Source: Thalassotalea_E sp964620605 (lineage in GTDB: Bacteria > Pseudomonadota > Gammaproteobacteria > Enterobacterales > Alteromonadaceae). Taken from it: a stretch of 21,848 nt of DNA. The stretch covers positions 1 to 21,848 of the forward strand of contig CAZUHQ010000055.1 of NCBI GenBank assembly GCA_964620605.1, given 5' to 3'. Under the pieces are notes generated by a model. It saw nothing but the letters and a program-made list of their open reading frames with translations. It had not been told where the DNA came from and made no database searches. The position numbers and the translations under genes were made by a program. This document shows, piece after piece, positions 7,025 to 15,820 of this stretch (its first letter is position 1; each line of letters begins with the position of its first letter).

Positions 7025-8560
7025 TTATGCCGTAGTGGCAGCGGTTTTGCTATCAAGTTCTGTTTCATTAGTTTCATCTGCTAAATTTTCCCAGATACGA
7101 GATTTCAGGCTTAACAATAAAATCACGATACCAATACCGATACTAAACAGGCTGATTTGAATATACAAATTCGGTAATTGGTCAACCTGGTTCGGATCAA
7201 AGTTACCGGCTAATAAACCGGAGATGATATTACCGATAGAGTAGGTTAATACGAAAACTCCCATCATTTGACCGGCAAAACGGCGCGGTGACAGTTTACT
7301 GATCGCACTTAAGGCTACCGGGCTTAAACATAACTCACCAACCGTGTGTAAGAAGTAAGTGGCAACTAACCAATATGGTGCTACTTTTAATCCAGAAGCT
7401 GCGTACTGAGCGGCAAAAAACATCACGATAAAGCCACTTGCCATGATCATCAGACCTATCGCACATTTAATACCATAGCCTGGGCTGACAAAGCGTTTGC
7501 CTAAATTGATCCATAGCGCGGCAAAAAATGGCGATAACAACACGATAAACATAGCGTTTAATGACTGAAACCAACCTGTTGGGATTTCAAAGCTGCCAAC
7601 CAAACGATCGGTGTAATCTCGGGCGAACAAGTTCATTGATGAGCCTGCTTGTTCAAATCCTGACCAGAAACATGCCGAAGCGATACATACCAGTAATAGC
7701 GCACCTAAACGTTTCATTTCACTATTGGTTAGGTTACCAAACATATAAATTGAGGCGTAATATAAGATAAACATAACAGTGAAACTGATGGCAACATATT
7801 CGGCGACAGATACAGGGTCGATAGCAATAGCACCGTTAATGGCAAGGGCGGTTACCGTTGCTATGATGATCAGAATTGCGCCAATCGCCGTCCAGCTCAT
7901 TTGTTTGCCTTTTGCTGATAATGGTGCAGCAGGTTCTGCGCCAACGCCTTGCAGTTTATCTATGGTTTTTCGATATTGTATTAAGCCGGCAGCCATACCG
8001 ACGGCAGCGGCGCCAAATGCCCAGTGCCAGCCAAAGTTATCCTGATCTTCCATCAAATAGCCGCAGATGGTGTAACCTAATACTGAGCCCATATTAATGC
8101 CCATATAATAGATGGCATAGCCTGAATCTCGGCGTTTATCTTCGTCTGAATACAGTTGGCCAACCATAGCACCAATATTAGGCTTTAATAATCCGGTGCC
8201 TAAAATCACCACTATCAGGCCGATAAAAAAGGTTTTATCATTTGGGATTGCTAAAATTATATGGCCGCACATAATGATGATGCCGCCGTACCATACCGCT
8301 TTTTGGCCGCCGAGCAGGCGGTCAGAAATCCAGCCGCCAGGTAGCCCCATAAAATAAACACTACCTGTATAGAGGCCATATATTGCCGCGGCAGATGCTA
8401 CGGTTAAGCCTAAGCCGCCTTCTTGCAGGGTGGCGGTCATAAAGAGTACCAGCAGCATGCGCATGCCGTAGTAACTCATGCGTTCCCACATTTCGGTAAA
8501 GAACAAGGTTTTAAGACCTTCTGGTTGACCAAAAAAGGTCTTAGTATTTTGCGTTGTCAT
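7025..8560 (-). CDS. POT/PTR2-family proton-dependent di/tripeptide transporter
   Basis: This inner-membrane protein belongs to the proton-coupled oligopeptide transporters of the major facilitator superfamily (DtpA/YdgR-like). The N-terminal motif EMWERMSYYGMR (about residues 23-34) is the family's ExxER signature for proton coupling, followed by GGWISDRLLGGQKAV (about 76-90) and NIGAMVGQLY (about 128-137). About 14 hydrophobic segments and 511 residues fit bacterial POTs. A later GELCLSPVALSAISKLSP matches the second POT signature. A strong aaggaagga ribosome-binding site precedes the ATG. It is transcribed away from galU and ends at its own terminator. Exact peptide preference cannot be read from the sequence. 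Confidence 0.94.
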   Translation of the reverse strand: MTTQNTKTFFGQPEGLKTLFFTEMWERMSYYGMRMLLVLFMTATLQEGGLGLTVASAAAIYGLYTGSVYFMGLPGGWISDRLLGGQKAVWYGGIIIMCGHIILAIPNDKTFFIGLIVVILGTGLLKPNIGAMVGQLYSDEDKRRDSGYAIYYMGINMGSVLGYTICGYLMEDQDNFGWHWAFGAAAVGMAAGLIQYRKTIDKLQGVGAEPAAPLSAKGKQMSWTAIGAILIIIATVTALAINGAIAIDPVSVAEYVAISFTVMFILYYASIYMFGNLTNSEMKRLGALLLVCIASACFWSGFEQAGSSMNLFARDYTDRLVGSFEIPTGWFQSLNAMFIVLLSPFFAALWINLGKRFVSPGYGIKCAIGLMIMASGFIVMFFAAQYAASGLKVAPYWLVATYFLHTVGELCLSPVALSAISKLSPRRFAGQMMGVFVLTYSIGNIISGLLAGNFDPNQVDQLPNLYIQISLFSIGIGIVILLLSLKSRIWENLADETNETELDSKTAATTA

Positions 8561-8714
8561 AAATTTTCCTTCCTAAGCTATGCCGCTAATAATGAGTCTT
8601 TATTGTTGTTAGTTTTGCTATCACGAATTTGCTTTTGCAAAATAGATAAGATAAATGCGGCACAATCTATACTATCAAGGCTCATTTATACCTGTGATGC
8701 TGGGTGAGCGCAAG

Positions 8715-8736
8715 CAATGACGTTTTTTTGTCATTG
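8715..8736. repeat. inverted repeat caatgac/gtcattg
   Basis: Perfect 7-bp arms around an eight-base loop that is almost all T, about 155 bases upstream of the peptide transporter start. It could be an operator or a small hairpin. No gene ends nearby, so a terminator role is unlikely. Confidence 0.45.
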
Positions 8737-8791
8737 ATTAGCGTGTAAATTAATATTGATTATTTGTTATCTGTTAGTTGCTTAGCGATGG

Positions 8792-8813
8792 AAATAAAGC
8801 CTGAGCTTTATTT
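8792..8813. repeat. 9-bp perfect inverted repeat upstream of galU
   Basis: aaataaagc and gctttattt are separated by ctga, giving a 22-base perfect hairpin about 78 bases before the galU start. It is not followed by a T run on either strand. It may be a regulator site for galU-pgi or part of the 5' leader. Confidence 0.5.
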
Positions 8814-8890
8814 AATGGCACTACTGGTTTTTTTGACCTTATTAGTAGTATGATCGGCGGCATTAATCTTTATTCATAATGGAAATTAAC

Positions 8891-9784
8891 ATGGCAAAAA
8901 AGATAACCAAAGCAGTTATTCCGGTCGCAGGACTTGGCACTCGGATGTTACCGGCAACTAAAGCAATCCCAAAAGAAATGTTGCCGATCGTCGATAGACC
9001 ACTAATTCAATACATAGTCAATGAGTGCATTGATGCCGGTATTAAAGAAATCGTCCTGGTAACCCATTCGTCAAAAAATGCCATTGAAAACCATTTTGAT
9101 AAGTCGTTTGAATTAGAAACGACGCTGGAGAAGCGGGTTAAGCGCCAGTTGCTTGATGAAGTTCAAGGCATTTGTCCTAAAGGGGTAACGATCATGCATG
9201 TTCGCCAGGGGGAAGCAAAAGGATTAGGGCATGCGGTATTAAAAGCGCGGCCAATTGTTGGCAGTGAGCCATTTGTTGTCGTGCTGCCGGATGTTATTTT
9301 AGATGAAGCCAGCGCTAATCCTAGAACGGAAAACCTTGCTGCCATGCTGCGCCGCTATGATGAAGTTGGTCATAGTCAGATAATGGTTGAGCCTGTGCCA
9401 ATGGAAAAAGTCAGTAGCTATGGCGTGGCGGATTGCGAAGGGCATCAACTTAACGCTGGTGAATCTAAAGTGATGACGGCGGTAGTGGAAAAACCGGCTG
9501 TCGAAGATGCGCCATCGAACCTGGCGGTTGTCGGTCGTTATGTGCTGTCGGAAAAAATCTGGGATTTGCTGGAATTTACTCCACCAGGTGCCGGTGATGA
9601 AATTCAGTTAACCGATGCCATTGCCAGCTTAATGAAGACTGAAGCTGTTGAAGCATTTCATATGACGGGAAAATCGCATGATTGTGGCTCAAAGCTCGGC
9701 TATATGAAGGCAACTGTTGAATATGGCTTGCGCCATCCTGAGCTGGCGACCGCATTTAAGCAGTATTTAACCGAGTTACTCTAA
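8891..9784 (+). CDS. galU: UTP-glucose-1-phosphate uridylyltransferase
   Basis: GalU makes UDP-glucose from UTP and glucose 1-phosphate, the donor for lipopolysaccharide, exopolysaccharide and galactose metabolism. The nucleotidyltransferase signature AVIPVAGLGTRMLPATKAIP with PKEMLPIVDRP opens the protein; VVLPDVILD and VVEKPAVEDAP (sugar-phosphate lysine) follow, and FTPPGAGDEIQLTDAI lies near the C-terminus. The frame extends to an ATG four codons earlier, but the second ATG has a tggaaa ribosome-binding site at the right distance and starts MAKKITKAVIP like its relatives. The protein has 297 residues against 302 in E. coli. pgi follows after 29 bases, so they are probably co-transcribed. 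Confidence 0.96.
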   Translation: MAKKITKAVIPVAGLGTRMLPATKAIPKEMLPIVDRPLIQYIVNECIDAGIKEIVLVTHSSKNAIENHFDKSFELETTLEKRVKRQLLDEVQGICPKGVTIMHVRQGEAKGLGHAVLKARPIVGSEPFVVVLPDVILDEASANPRTENLAAMLRRYDEVGHSQIMVEPVPMEKVSSYGVADCEGHQLNAGESKVMTAVVEKPAVEDAPSNLAVVGRYVLSEKIWDLLEFTPPGAGDEIQLTDAIASLMKTEAVEAFHMTGKSHDCGSKLGYMKATVEYGLRHPELATAFKQYLTELL

Positions 9785-9813
9785 TTTTCACTGTCAGATA
9801 GAAAAGGATAGCT

Positions 9814-11442
9814 ATGAACATGGCATTAGGGGAGTTAACTGCTTTAGCAGAACGTGCAAAATCCCGAAATATCACGGAGCTTTTTAGTGATAAGCACCGC
9901 GCTCAAACTTTTACCCTTGAAGCGGCAGGAGTTGTTTTGGATTATGCCAAGCAAAATCTGTCGCAACCAGAACGCGATAGTTTGTGCCAATGGGCGAAAG
10001 AGCAAGGGTTATCGTTAGCTATCGAGCAGATGTTTAGCGGCGAGAAAATTAATGTCACCGAAAATCGCGCCGTGTTGCATGCGTTATTAAGAGCGCCGGA
10101 TAGTGAAAAAAACGCTGTATTAGGGAAGCAAGCTGATGAAGTGATTGCGACCGAGCAGAAGATGGCGCAGTTGGTTGATGATGTTAGCAGTGGGAGATAT
10201 CGGGCATCCGATGGTGAAAAATTTACCCATGTGTTAGCCATCGGCATTGGCGGTTCTTATTATGGCGTCAAACTAGCGGTTAGCGCGTTAAAACCTTACC
10301 AAACTAACGGGCTGGATGTTCATGTTCTAGCTAATGTTGATGGTGATGCGCTTGCTGAAAAGCTGGCGCTATTACCGGCAGCAACAACGCTAGTCGTGGT
10401 GATTTCCAAAACCTTTACTACTCAGGAAACCATGTTAAATGCCAGAGCCGTTAAGCAGTGGATGCTCGCTAACGTGTGTGATAATGGTGTGATTGCTCGG
10501 AACTGGTTTGCTGTCAGTACCAATATCGAGGCGGTCACTGCATTTGGCATCGCAGCAGAAAATATCCTGCCAATGTGGGATTGGGTCGGCGGCCGTTTTT
10601 CCTTATGGTCGGCGGTTGGTTTGCCGCTGGCATTGGCTATCGGTAATCAAGCCTTTAATGACTTGAAGCGCGGCGCTTATCTTATGGATCAGCATTTTCG
10701 CAAGGCACCGTTTGAGCAAAACATGCCGATACTAATGGCATTAATCGGTATCTGGAACCGTAATTTATTAGGCTATTCCAGCCTGGCAATTTTACCCTAT
10801 AACCATGCACTCAGGGCTTTGCCTGGTTATTTACAGCAAACGGACATGGAAAGTAATGGCAAGTCAGTCGCTAAATCTGGCGAAACGCTTAACTGGCAAA
10901 CCGCACCGATAGTGTTTGGCCAGGAAGGCACTAACAGTCAGCATGCGTTTATGCAGCTAATGCATCAAAGTCAGGAGATTATTCCAAGCGATTTTATCGT
11001 TTGTGCAAAGAGCCATGATAATCATTTTGAGCATCAGCAGGTGCTGGTTGCCAACTGTTTTGCCCAAAGCGAAGCCTTAATGCGCGGTAAAAGCTTAACG
11101 CAGGCGAAAGCCGAGTTGATGGCTCAAGGAAAATCAGAACAAGAGGCCGAAAGCTTAGCGCCTCATAAAACCATGAAAGGTAATACCCCGAGCAATACCT
11201 TATTAATAAAGCAGCTGACCCCGGAAACCTTAGGCGCGTTATTAGCCTTATATGAGCATAAAATTTTTGTCCAGGGCGTTTTATGGCAACTGAATTCTTT
11301 TGATCAATGGGGCGTGGAACTGGGCAAGGAACTAGGGGGGCAAATATTACAGCAGATGGATAGAGAATCGGGTCATGACTTTTCTGCTTCTACCCTTTCA
11401 TTAATAGAGCGCCTTCAGAAAATGAATCAAGAGTTAAGTTAA
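9814..11442 (+). CDS. pgi: glucose-6-phosphate isomerase
   Basis: Pgi interconverts glucose 6-phosphate and fructose 6-phosphate. The 542 residues are typical of bacterial Pgi (549 in E. coli). Landmarks: AIGIGGSYYGVKLAV near 145 (phosphate binding; many relatives have GGSDLGP here), SKTFTTQET near 197, the signature DWVGGRFSLWSAVG near 258, QQTDMESNGKSV near 343 (catalytic glutamate in the MESNGK motif), QEGTNSQHAFMQL near 370 with the catalytic histidine, and the C-terminal SFDQWGVELGKELG. An aaaagga ribosome-binding site lies six bases before the ATG. Its position after galU places hexose-phosphate interconversion next to UDP-sugar synthesis. Confidence 0.97.
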   Translation: MNMALGELTALAERAKSRNITELFSDKHRAQTFTLEAAGVVLDYAKQNLSQPERDSLCQWAKEQGLSLAIEQMFSGEKINVTENRAVLHALLRAPDSEKNAVLGKQADEVIATEQKMAQLVDDVSSGRYRASDGEKFTHVLAIGIGGSYYGVKLAVSALKPYQTNGLDVHVLANVDGDALAEKLALLPAATTLVVVISKTFTTQETMLNARAVKQWMLANVCDNGVIARNWFAVSTNIEAVTAFGIAAENILPMWDWVGGRFSLWSAVGLPLALAIGNQAFNDLKRGAYLMDQHFRKAPFEQNMPILMALIGIWNRNLLGYSSLAILPYNHALRALPGYLQQTDMESNGKSVAKSGETLNWQTAPIVFGQEGTNSQHAFMQLMHQSQEIIPSDFIVCAKSHDNHFEHQQVLVANCFAQSEALMRGKSLTQAKAELMAQGKSEQEAESLAPHKTMKGNTPSNTLLIKQLTPETLGALLALYEHKIFVQGVLWQLNSFDQWGVELGKELGGQILQQMDRESGHDFSASTLSLIERLQKMNQELS

Positions 11443-11465
11443 ATGCATTAACTTAACTTTTAATA

Positions 11466-11503
11466 TTCCATATAGGTCTATAAAAGTGTTTTCTTATATG
11501 GAA
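11466..11503. repeat. inverted repeat ttccatata/tatatggaa after pgi
   Basis: Perfect 9-bp arms around a 20-base loop, 24 bases after the pgi stop, followed by ggcatttttt. It may act as a weak pgi terminator on the plus strand, because a T run begins five bases after the stem. The same TCCATA/TATGGA word recurs 28 bases downstream. Confidence 0.5.
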
Positions 11504-11530
11504 GGCATTTTTTAGTTATGGCAAAATTGC

Positions 11531-11549
11531 TCCATATATTATGTATGGA
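11531..11549 (+). promoter_or_regulatory. second TCCATA/TATGGA repeat with a candidate cysD promoter
   Basis: tccata and tatgga flank seven bases and overlap TATATT (11535-11540), a good -10 match 28 bases before the cysD start. The -35 region is poor, as is common at promoters that need an activator such as CysB. CysB sites are too degenerate to call by eye. Confidence 0.35.
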
Positions 11550-11567
11550 TGTAATTAAAAGACGCCA

Positions 11568-12467
11568 ATGAACCTGACTCATTTACAAAAGCTCGAAGCC
11601 GAATCTATTCACATTATGCGTGAAGTGGCGGCGGAATTTGACAAGCCGGTAATGCTATACTCGGTTGGTAAAGATTCTGCCGTGTTACTGCATTTAGCAC
11701 GCAAGGCTTTCGCACCTGGTAAAATCCCCTTTCCTTTATTGCATGTTGACACTACCTGGAAATTTAAGGAGATGATTGAGTTTCGCGATCAAATGGCAAA
11801 AGAATACGGCTTTGAGCTGTTAGTGCATCAAAACCCGGAAGGCCTGAAAATGGGCATCAGTCCGTTTGTCCATGGCAGCGCTAAACATACCGATATCATG
11901 AAAACCCAGGGCTTGAAACAGGCGCTGGAGCATTACGGTTTTGATGCCGCGTTTGGCGGCGCTCGTCGTGATGAAGAAAAATCTCGTGCTAAAGAGCGGG
12001 TTTACTCATTTCGAGATAAAAATCACCGCTGGGATCCGAAAAGCCAGCGTCCGGAATTATGGAATATCTATAACAGTAAAGTGGATAAAGGCGAAAGCAT
12101 TCGCGTTTTCCCGCTTTCTAACTGGACGGAATTAGATATCTGGCAATATATTTATCTGGAAAATATCAAGATAGTGCCGTTATATCTGGCGAAAGAACGT
12201 CCTGTAGTTGAGCGTGACGGTACCTTGATTATGGTTGATGATGACCGTATGCCAATTGCTGATGACGAACAGGTGATGATGAAAAATGTCCGGTTTAGAA
12301 CTTTGGGCTGTTATCCGTTAACCGGTGCGGTTGAGTCAAACGCTACCACTTTACCTGAGATCATCCAGGAAATGTTATTAACGAAAACTTCAGAGCGCCA
12401 GGGGCGAGTTATCGATCACGACTCCGCCGGCTCAATGGAGAAAAAGAAAATGGAAGGCTATTTTTAG
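11568..12467 (+). CDS. cysD: sulfate adenylyltransferase subunit 2
   Basis: CysD is the catalytic subunit of ATP sulfurylase: it adenylates sulfate to APS, driven by GTP hydrolysis in CysN. It belongs to the PP-loop ATP pyrophosphatases. The loop SVGKDS sits at 32-37, LLHVDTTWKFKEM follows, and GGARRDEEKSRAKERVYSFR near 125-144 is the family signature, with KSQRPELWNIYN after it. The C-terminus ends in the usual MEKKKMEGYF. At 299 residues it is close to the E. coli protein (302). It opens the sulfate-activation block; the gap to cysN is 76 bases and holds two short hairpins (12467-12480 and 12501-12515). Confidence 0.97.
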   Translation: MNLTHLQKLEAESIHIMREVAAEFDKPVMLYSVGKDSAVLLHLARKAFAPGKIPFPLLHVDTTWKFKEMIEFRDQMAKEYGFELLVHQNPEGLKMGISPFVHGSAKHTDIMKTQGLKQALEHYGFDAAFGGARRDEEKSRAKERVYSFRDKNHRWDPKSQRPELWNIYNSKVDKGESIRVFPLSNWTELDIWQYIYLENIKIVPLYLAKERPVVERDGTLIMVDDDRMPIADDEQVMMKNVRFRTLGCYPLTGAVESNATTLPEIIQEMLLTKTSERQGRVIDHDSAGSMEKKKMEGYF

Positions 12468-12543
12468 GTAAAATATTACCGCTTTTAATCGTTAATAATT
12501 GCTGGCGCAGCCGGCACTGAAGACCCTATTTCAAGGAAATACT

Positions 12544-13953
12544 ATGAGTCCGAATTCAGACTTACTGGCAACAGATATTGAAGCTTATTTAAAACAGCAT
12601 GAAAACAAAGAAATGCTGCGATTTTTTACTTGCGGCAGCGTAGACGACGGTAAAAGCACGTTAATTGGTCGTTTATTGCATGACTCAAAAATGATTTTTG
12701 AAGATCAGCTGGCGGCGATTGAAAATGACAGTAAAAAATCTGGTACTACTGGTGAAGAAGTCGATTTGGCGTTGTTAGTGGACGGCCTGCAATCTGAACG
12801 TGAACAAGGCATTACCATTGATGTTGCCTATCGTTATTTTGCCACCGATAAGCGCAAATTTATTATTGCCGACACCCCGGGACACGAGCAATATACCCGT
12901 AATATGGCAACCGGTGCCTCGACCTGTGACTTAGCAGTGATCTTAATCGATGCCCGTCACGGCGTGCAGGTGCAAACTCGTCGTCATTCCTTTATTTGTT
13001 CCTTGCTCGGTATCAAACACGTGCTGGTGGCGGTTAACAAGATGGATTTAGTGGATTACAGCCAGGAGCGTTATCAGGAGATCAAAAAAGAGTATCGCGA
13101 TTTTGCCGATCAATTGAGTTTTGACGATGTTCGTTTTGTGCCGATTTCCGCACTTAGAGGCGATAACGTGGTCGAAGAAAGCGCCAATATGCCATGGTAC
13201 CCCGGTGCAACCATGATGAAACTGCTTAATACCATCAAGGTAGAAGGCAATTCTGAGTTTACCGAGTTTCGTTTCCAGGTGCAGTATGTTAACCGGCCAC
13301 ACCTTAATTTCAGGGGCTTTGCCGGTACTATCGGCTCAGGCCATATTCGCGTCGGCGATGAAGTGGTGGCACTGCCTTCGGGTAAAACCAGCACGGTTAA
13401 ATCTATCGCTACCTTTGATGGTGAATTAGAGCGCGCCGACAAAGGCCAGGCGGTAACACTGACGTTAGAAGATGAAATCGATATCAGCCGCGGCGAAATG
13501 ATCGTTAAAAAAGGAGCCTTGCCAACGTCATCAAAAGAGCTTAATGCCAGCGTGGTATGGATGCATGAAGATGAGCTGGAAACTGGCCGCGAATACTATA
13601 TTAAGCACGGCAGTAAAACCACTACCGGCCATGTTTCGTCGCTTGAGCACAGGGTTAATGTCAATACCATGGAGCAGTCGGAATGTTCGCAACTGGCATT
13701 GAATGAAATTGGCTCGGTAAATTTCGAAGTCGCGGAAGCCTTGCATTTCGATGCTTACCAAAGCAATAAATCTACCGGCGCTTTTATTATCATCGATCGC
13801 TTAAGCAATATCACAGTGGGTGCGGGTATGATCAACCGCGCGATTAAAAAAGGTCATGAGTATGAGTTTAGCGCCTTTGAACTGGAATATAACGCTTTGA
13901 TCCGCAAACATTTCCCTCATTGGGGGGCACGCGATATTTCAAAAATGAAATAG
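12544..13953 (+). CDS. cysN: sulfate adenylyltransferase subunit 1 (GTPase)
   Basis: CysN is the elongation-factor-like GTPase that drives APS formation by CysD. The G motifs are all present: GSVDDGKS at 31-38, the switch region EREQGITIDVAYRYF, DTPGHEQYTRNM, NKMD and a downstream SAL. EF-Tu-like beta-barrel domains follow. No CysC kinase domain is fused at the C-terminus; the protein ends about where unfused E. coli CysN (475 residues) does, at 469. The frame is open from a TTG at 12499, but an aaggaaa ribosome-binding site six bases before ATG 12544 and the family N-terminus decide the start. Confidence 0.96.
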   Translation: MSPNSDLLATDIEAYLKQHENKEMLRFFTCGSVDDGKSTLIGRLLHDSKMIFEDQLAAIENDSKKSGTTGEEVDLALLVDGLQSEREQGITIDVAYRYFATDKRKFIIADTPGHEQYTRNMATGASTCDLAVILIDARHGVQVQTRRHSFICSLLGIKHVLVAVNKMDLVDYSQERYQEIKKEYRDFADQLSFDDVRFVPISALRGDNVVEESANMPWYPGATMMKLLNTIKVEGNSEFTEFRFQVQYVNRPHLNFRGFAGTIGSGHIRVGDEVVALPSGKTSTVKSIATFDGELERADKGQAVTLTLEDEIDISRGEMIVKKGALPTSSKELNASVVWMHEDELETGREYYIKHGSKTTTGHVSSLEHRVNVNTMEQSECSQLALNEIGSVNFEVAEALHFDAYQSNKSTGAFIIIDRLSNITVGAGMINRAIKKGHEYEFSAFELEYNALIRKHFPHWGARDISKMK

Positions 13954-13964
13954 CGCAAGCCGTT

Positions 13965-14042
13965 CAGCTATTGTTAGCTGAGATAGCATAAGTTGTATTG
14001 TGTTATCTCAGCTGTTACAACTTACCCAATTGTATTTTTTTT
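13965..14042 (+). promoter_or_regulatory. chain of overlapping hairpins between cysN and the permease (possible attenuator)
   Basis: Four stems share bases. H1 is cagcta/tagctg (13965-13970, 13975-13980). H2 is a 13-bp stem with one G-U pair (13976-13988, 14001-14013) whose left arm reuses the H1 right arm. H3 is aagttgta/tacaactt (13990-13997, 14016-14023); its left arm lies in the H2 loop. H4 is a short tacaa/ttgta stem (14016-14020, 14030-14034) followed directly by eight T. H1 excludes H2, H2 is incompatible with H3 except as a pseudoknot, and H3 excludes H4, so the layout resembles a terminator/antiterminator switch. H2 alone could equally be a processing or stability hairpin. No known riboswitch class is recognised. 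Confidence 0.45.
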
Positions 14043-14071
14043 GATTATTTGCTGCTAAAAGGACAACAATA

Positions 14072-15805
14072 GTGGTAGCAACACAGTGGTGTTTAATCGC
14101 GATATTTTTTGCCACCTTTATCGGCCTGGTAAAGTTTCAGCGTGTGCCGGAGCGGGTGTTTGCCGCTGCGATGCTTGCTTGTTTAGCGGCATCTTATGTC
14201 AACACCCAAGATATTTTAGCTAATGCGGTCAACCCCGGGTTAGTGACGCTGATCTTGTTGGTGCTGGCCTCGTTTTCGTTTGAGCGCACCTCCATTTTGC
14301 GCCGGATGTCGGCGGTGATGATCAATGGCTCGGCGTTTTTTTCGACGCTTCGCACTTTAGTTTATAGTGCGCTTGCTTCGGCATTGATGAATAATACTGC
14401 CGTGGTGGCGGCGTTGATTTCTACTGTGCAAAATAATCGGGTGATCAACCCGGGCAAGTTGCTATTGCCTTTATCGTTTGCCGCGATTTTAGGCGGTACG
14501 TTAACGCTAGTGGGCACTTCAACTAACTTAATCGTCAATACCATGTTGATTGAGCGCGGCAATACCAGCTTAGGATTTTTCGATTTTACTCCGGTTGGTG
14601 TCGCAGCCTTAGTTGCCTGTTTATTAGTTGTGTTAATTCGTCAGTATAGTTTGCCGAATATTAAAAAAGAGCAGTTGGCCAATCAGGATTACTTACTGGA
14701 AGCCAGAGTCAGCAGTGACTCTAAAATGATCGGCCTAACAGTGGAAGAAAATGGTCTGCGTAACCTGGATGCGTTGTTTTTAGTGGAAGTGATACGCCAG
14801 GGACGCCTGATTTCGCCAGTCGCGCCAGATGAAGTGTTAATGGCTAACGATAAGCTGATTTTCTCCGGCGATGTCTCTAAAGTCTTGGTGTTGCAACAGT
14901 TTGACGGCTTAAGCTTGTTTGCCGAGCAGGATGGCTTATTGCGTGATAACCTGACGGAAGTGCTGATCAAGCCTGACTCTGCCGTGGTCGGTAAAACCCT
15001 AAAACAGGCGGGATTTCGCGCGCGCTTTGATGCCGCTGTGGTTGCGGTGCGCCGCGAAGGGGCGGCACTTTCCGGTAAACTCGGTTCGTTAATCATTCAA
15101 CCTGGGGACTTTTTGGTGTTGGCGGTCGGCAACGACTTTAGTACTCGTACCAACTTAACGAAAAACTTCTATATCTTATCCGGTCACCAGCCGGATAATA
15201 TGCTCTACGGCTGGCGCGATAATATTACCTTGTTTGGTTTTATCGGTGCGATTGCCGTTTCTGTGCTCACCAGTGTCTCATTACTTAAATGTATGATTTT
15301 TTATGTTGCGCTCATAGTGTTTAGTGGCTGTTTAACGATTAATGAAATTAAACGGCGCTTTCCGCTGGAGATCTGGATGATAGTGCTCGGCGCATTGACC
15401 TTAGCTAGGGCGCTGGAAACCAGCGGCGTTGCTGAACTGATCGCAGAAAATATCGAGGCTGTGCTCTCCGGACAAAGCGCCTATTTTACTCTGGCGGCGA
15501 TTTTCATCCTGACTTTAGTGATCACTGAACTTATTACCAATAGTGCGGCAGCGGCACTGATTTTTCCAATCGCCTATAGCATTGCCCTGGGCTTAGGCGT
15601 TAGCCCAATTCCGTTTGTGATGGCGGTGGCGTTTGCCGCCAGTGGCAGTTTTATCAGCCCGTTTGGTTATCAAACCAATGTCATGGTCTATAACGCCGGT
15701 AATTATTCACTCAAGGACGTGATTAAGTTTGGCCTGCCGGTATCGATAACTTATAGTGCTGTGGTGTTAATCTTACTGCCAATAGTGTTCCCTTTTAACC
15801 CTTAA
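14072..15805 (+). CDS. SLC13-family permease with two TrkA-C (RCK_C) domains, probable sulfate transporter
   Basis: A 577-residue inner-membrane protein of the divalent anion:Na+ symporter type. An N-terminal membrane block includes the SNT-like signatures MNNTAVVAALIS (about 107-118) and GTLTLVGTSTNLIVN (about 145-159). Two soluble RCK_C domains follow at roughly 208-280 and 295-356 (GLTVEENGLRNL..., GKTLKQAGFRARF...). The C-terminal block repeats the motif as ELITNSAAAALIFPIA and SPFGYQTNVMVY. About 10-12 hydrophobic segments are visible. Start is GTG with an aaaagga site eight bases upstream. Family knowledge: relatives between cysN and cysC in Vibrio and Shewanella are annotated as sulfate transporters; the substrate here is inferred from that placement. 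Confidence 0.9.
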   Translation: MVATQWCLIAIFFATFIGLVKFQRVPERVFAAAMLACLAASYVNTQDILANAVNPGLVTLILLVLASFSFERTSILRRMSAVMINGSAFFSTLRTLVYSALASALMNNTAVVAALISTVQNNRVINPGKLLLPLSFAAILGGTLTLVGTSTNLIVNTMLIERGNTSLGFFDFTPVGVAALVACLLVVLIRQYSLPNIKKEQLANQDYLLEARVSSDSKMIGLTVEENGLRNLDALFLVEVIRQGRLISPVAPDEVLMANDKLIFSGDVSKVLVLQQFDGLSLFAEQDGLLRDNLTEVLIKPDSAVVGKTLKQAGFRARFDAAVVAVRREGAALSGKLGSLIIQPGDFLVLAVGNDFSTRTNLTKNFYILSGHQPDNMLYGWRDNITLFGFIGAIAVSVLTSVSLLKCMIFYVALIVFSGCLTINEIKRRFPLEIWMIVLGALTLARALETSGVAELIAENIEAVLSGQSAYFTLAAIFILTLVITELITNSAAAALIFPIAYSIALGLGVSPIPFVMAVAFAASGSFISPFGYQTNVMVYNAGNYSLKDVIKFGLPVSITYSAVVLILLPIVFPFNP

Positions 15806-15820
15806 CAAGTGAAAGTTGTG

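Larger units (their letters stand above)
8561..8890. other. divergent intergenic region between the peptide transporter and galU
   Basis: No gene is visible. The region must hold two outward promoters. For the transporter a candidate minus-strand pair is TTGATA (8673-8678) and TTATCT (8649-8654), 18 bases apart. For galU a TATGAT (8849-8854) is a possible -10 without a good -35. Two clean inverted repeats are listed separately. Confidence 0.5.

Noticed and set aside
11443..11567. A definite CysB binding site before cysD
   Set aside because: CysB sites are too degenerate to assign by eye; only the repeat words and a possible -10 can be supported.
13048..13442. Two minus-strand frames antisense to cysN
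   Set aside because: cysN is complete with all G motifs on the plus strand; the antisense frames overlap each other and resemble nothing known.
14689..15096. Minus-strand frame of 135 codons inside the SLC13 permease gene
   Set aside because: Antisense to the well-supported RCK_C domains; low-complexity Ser/Thr/Arg composition typical of a shadow frame.
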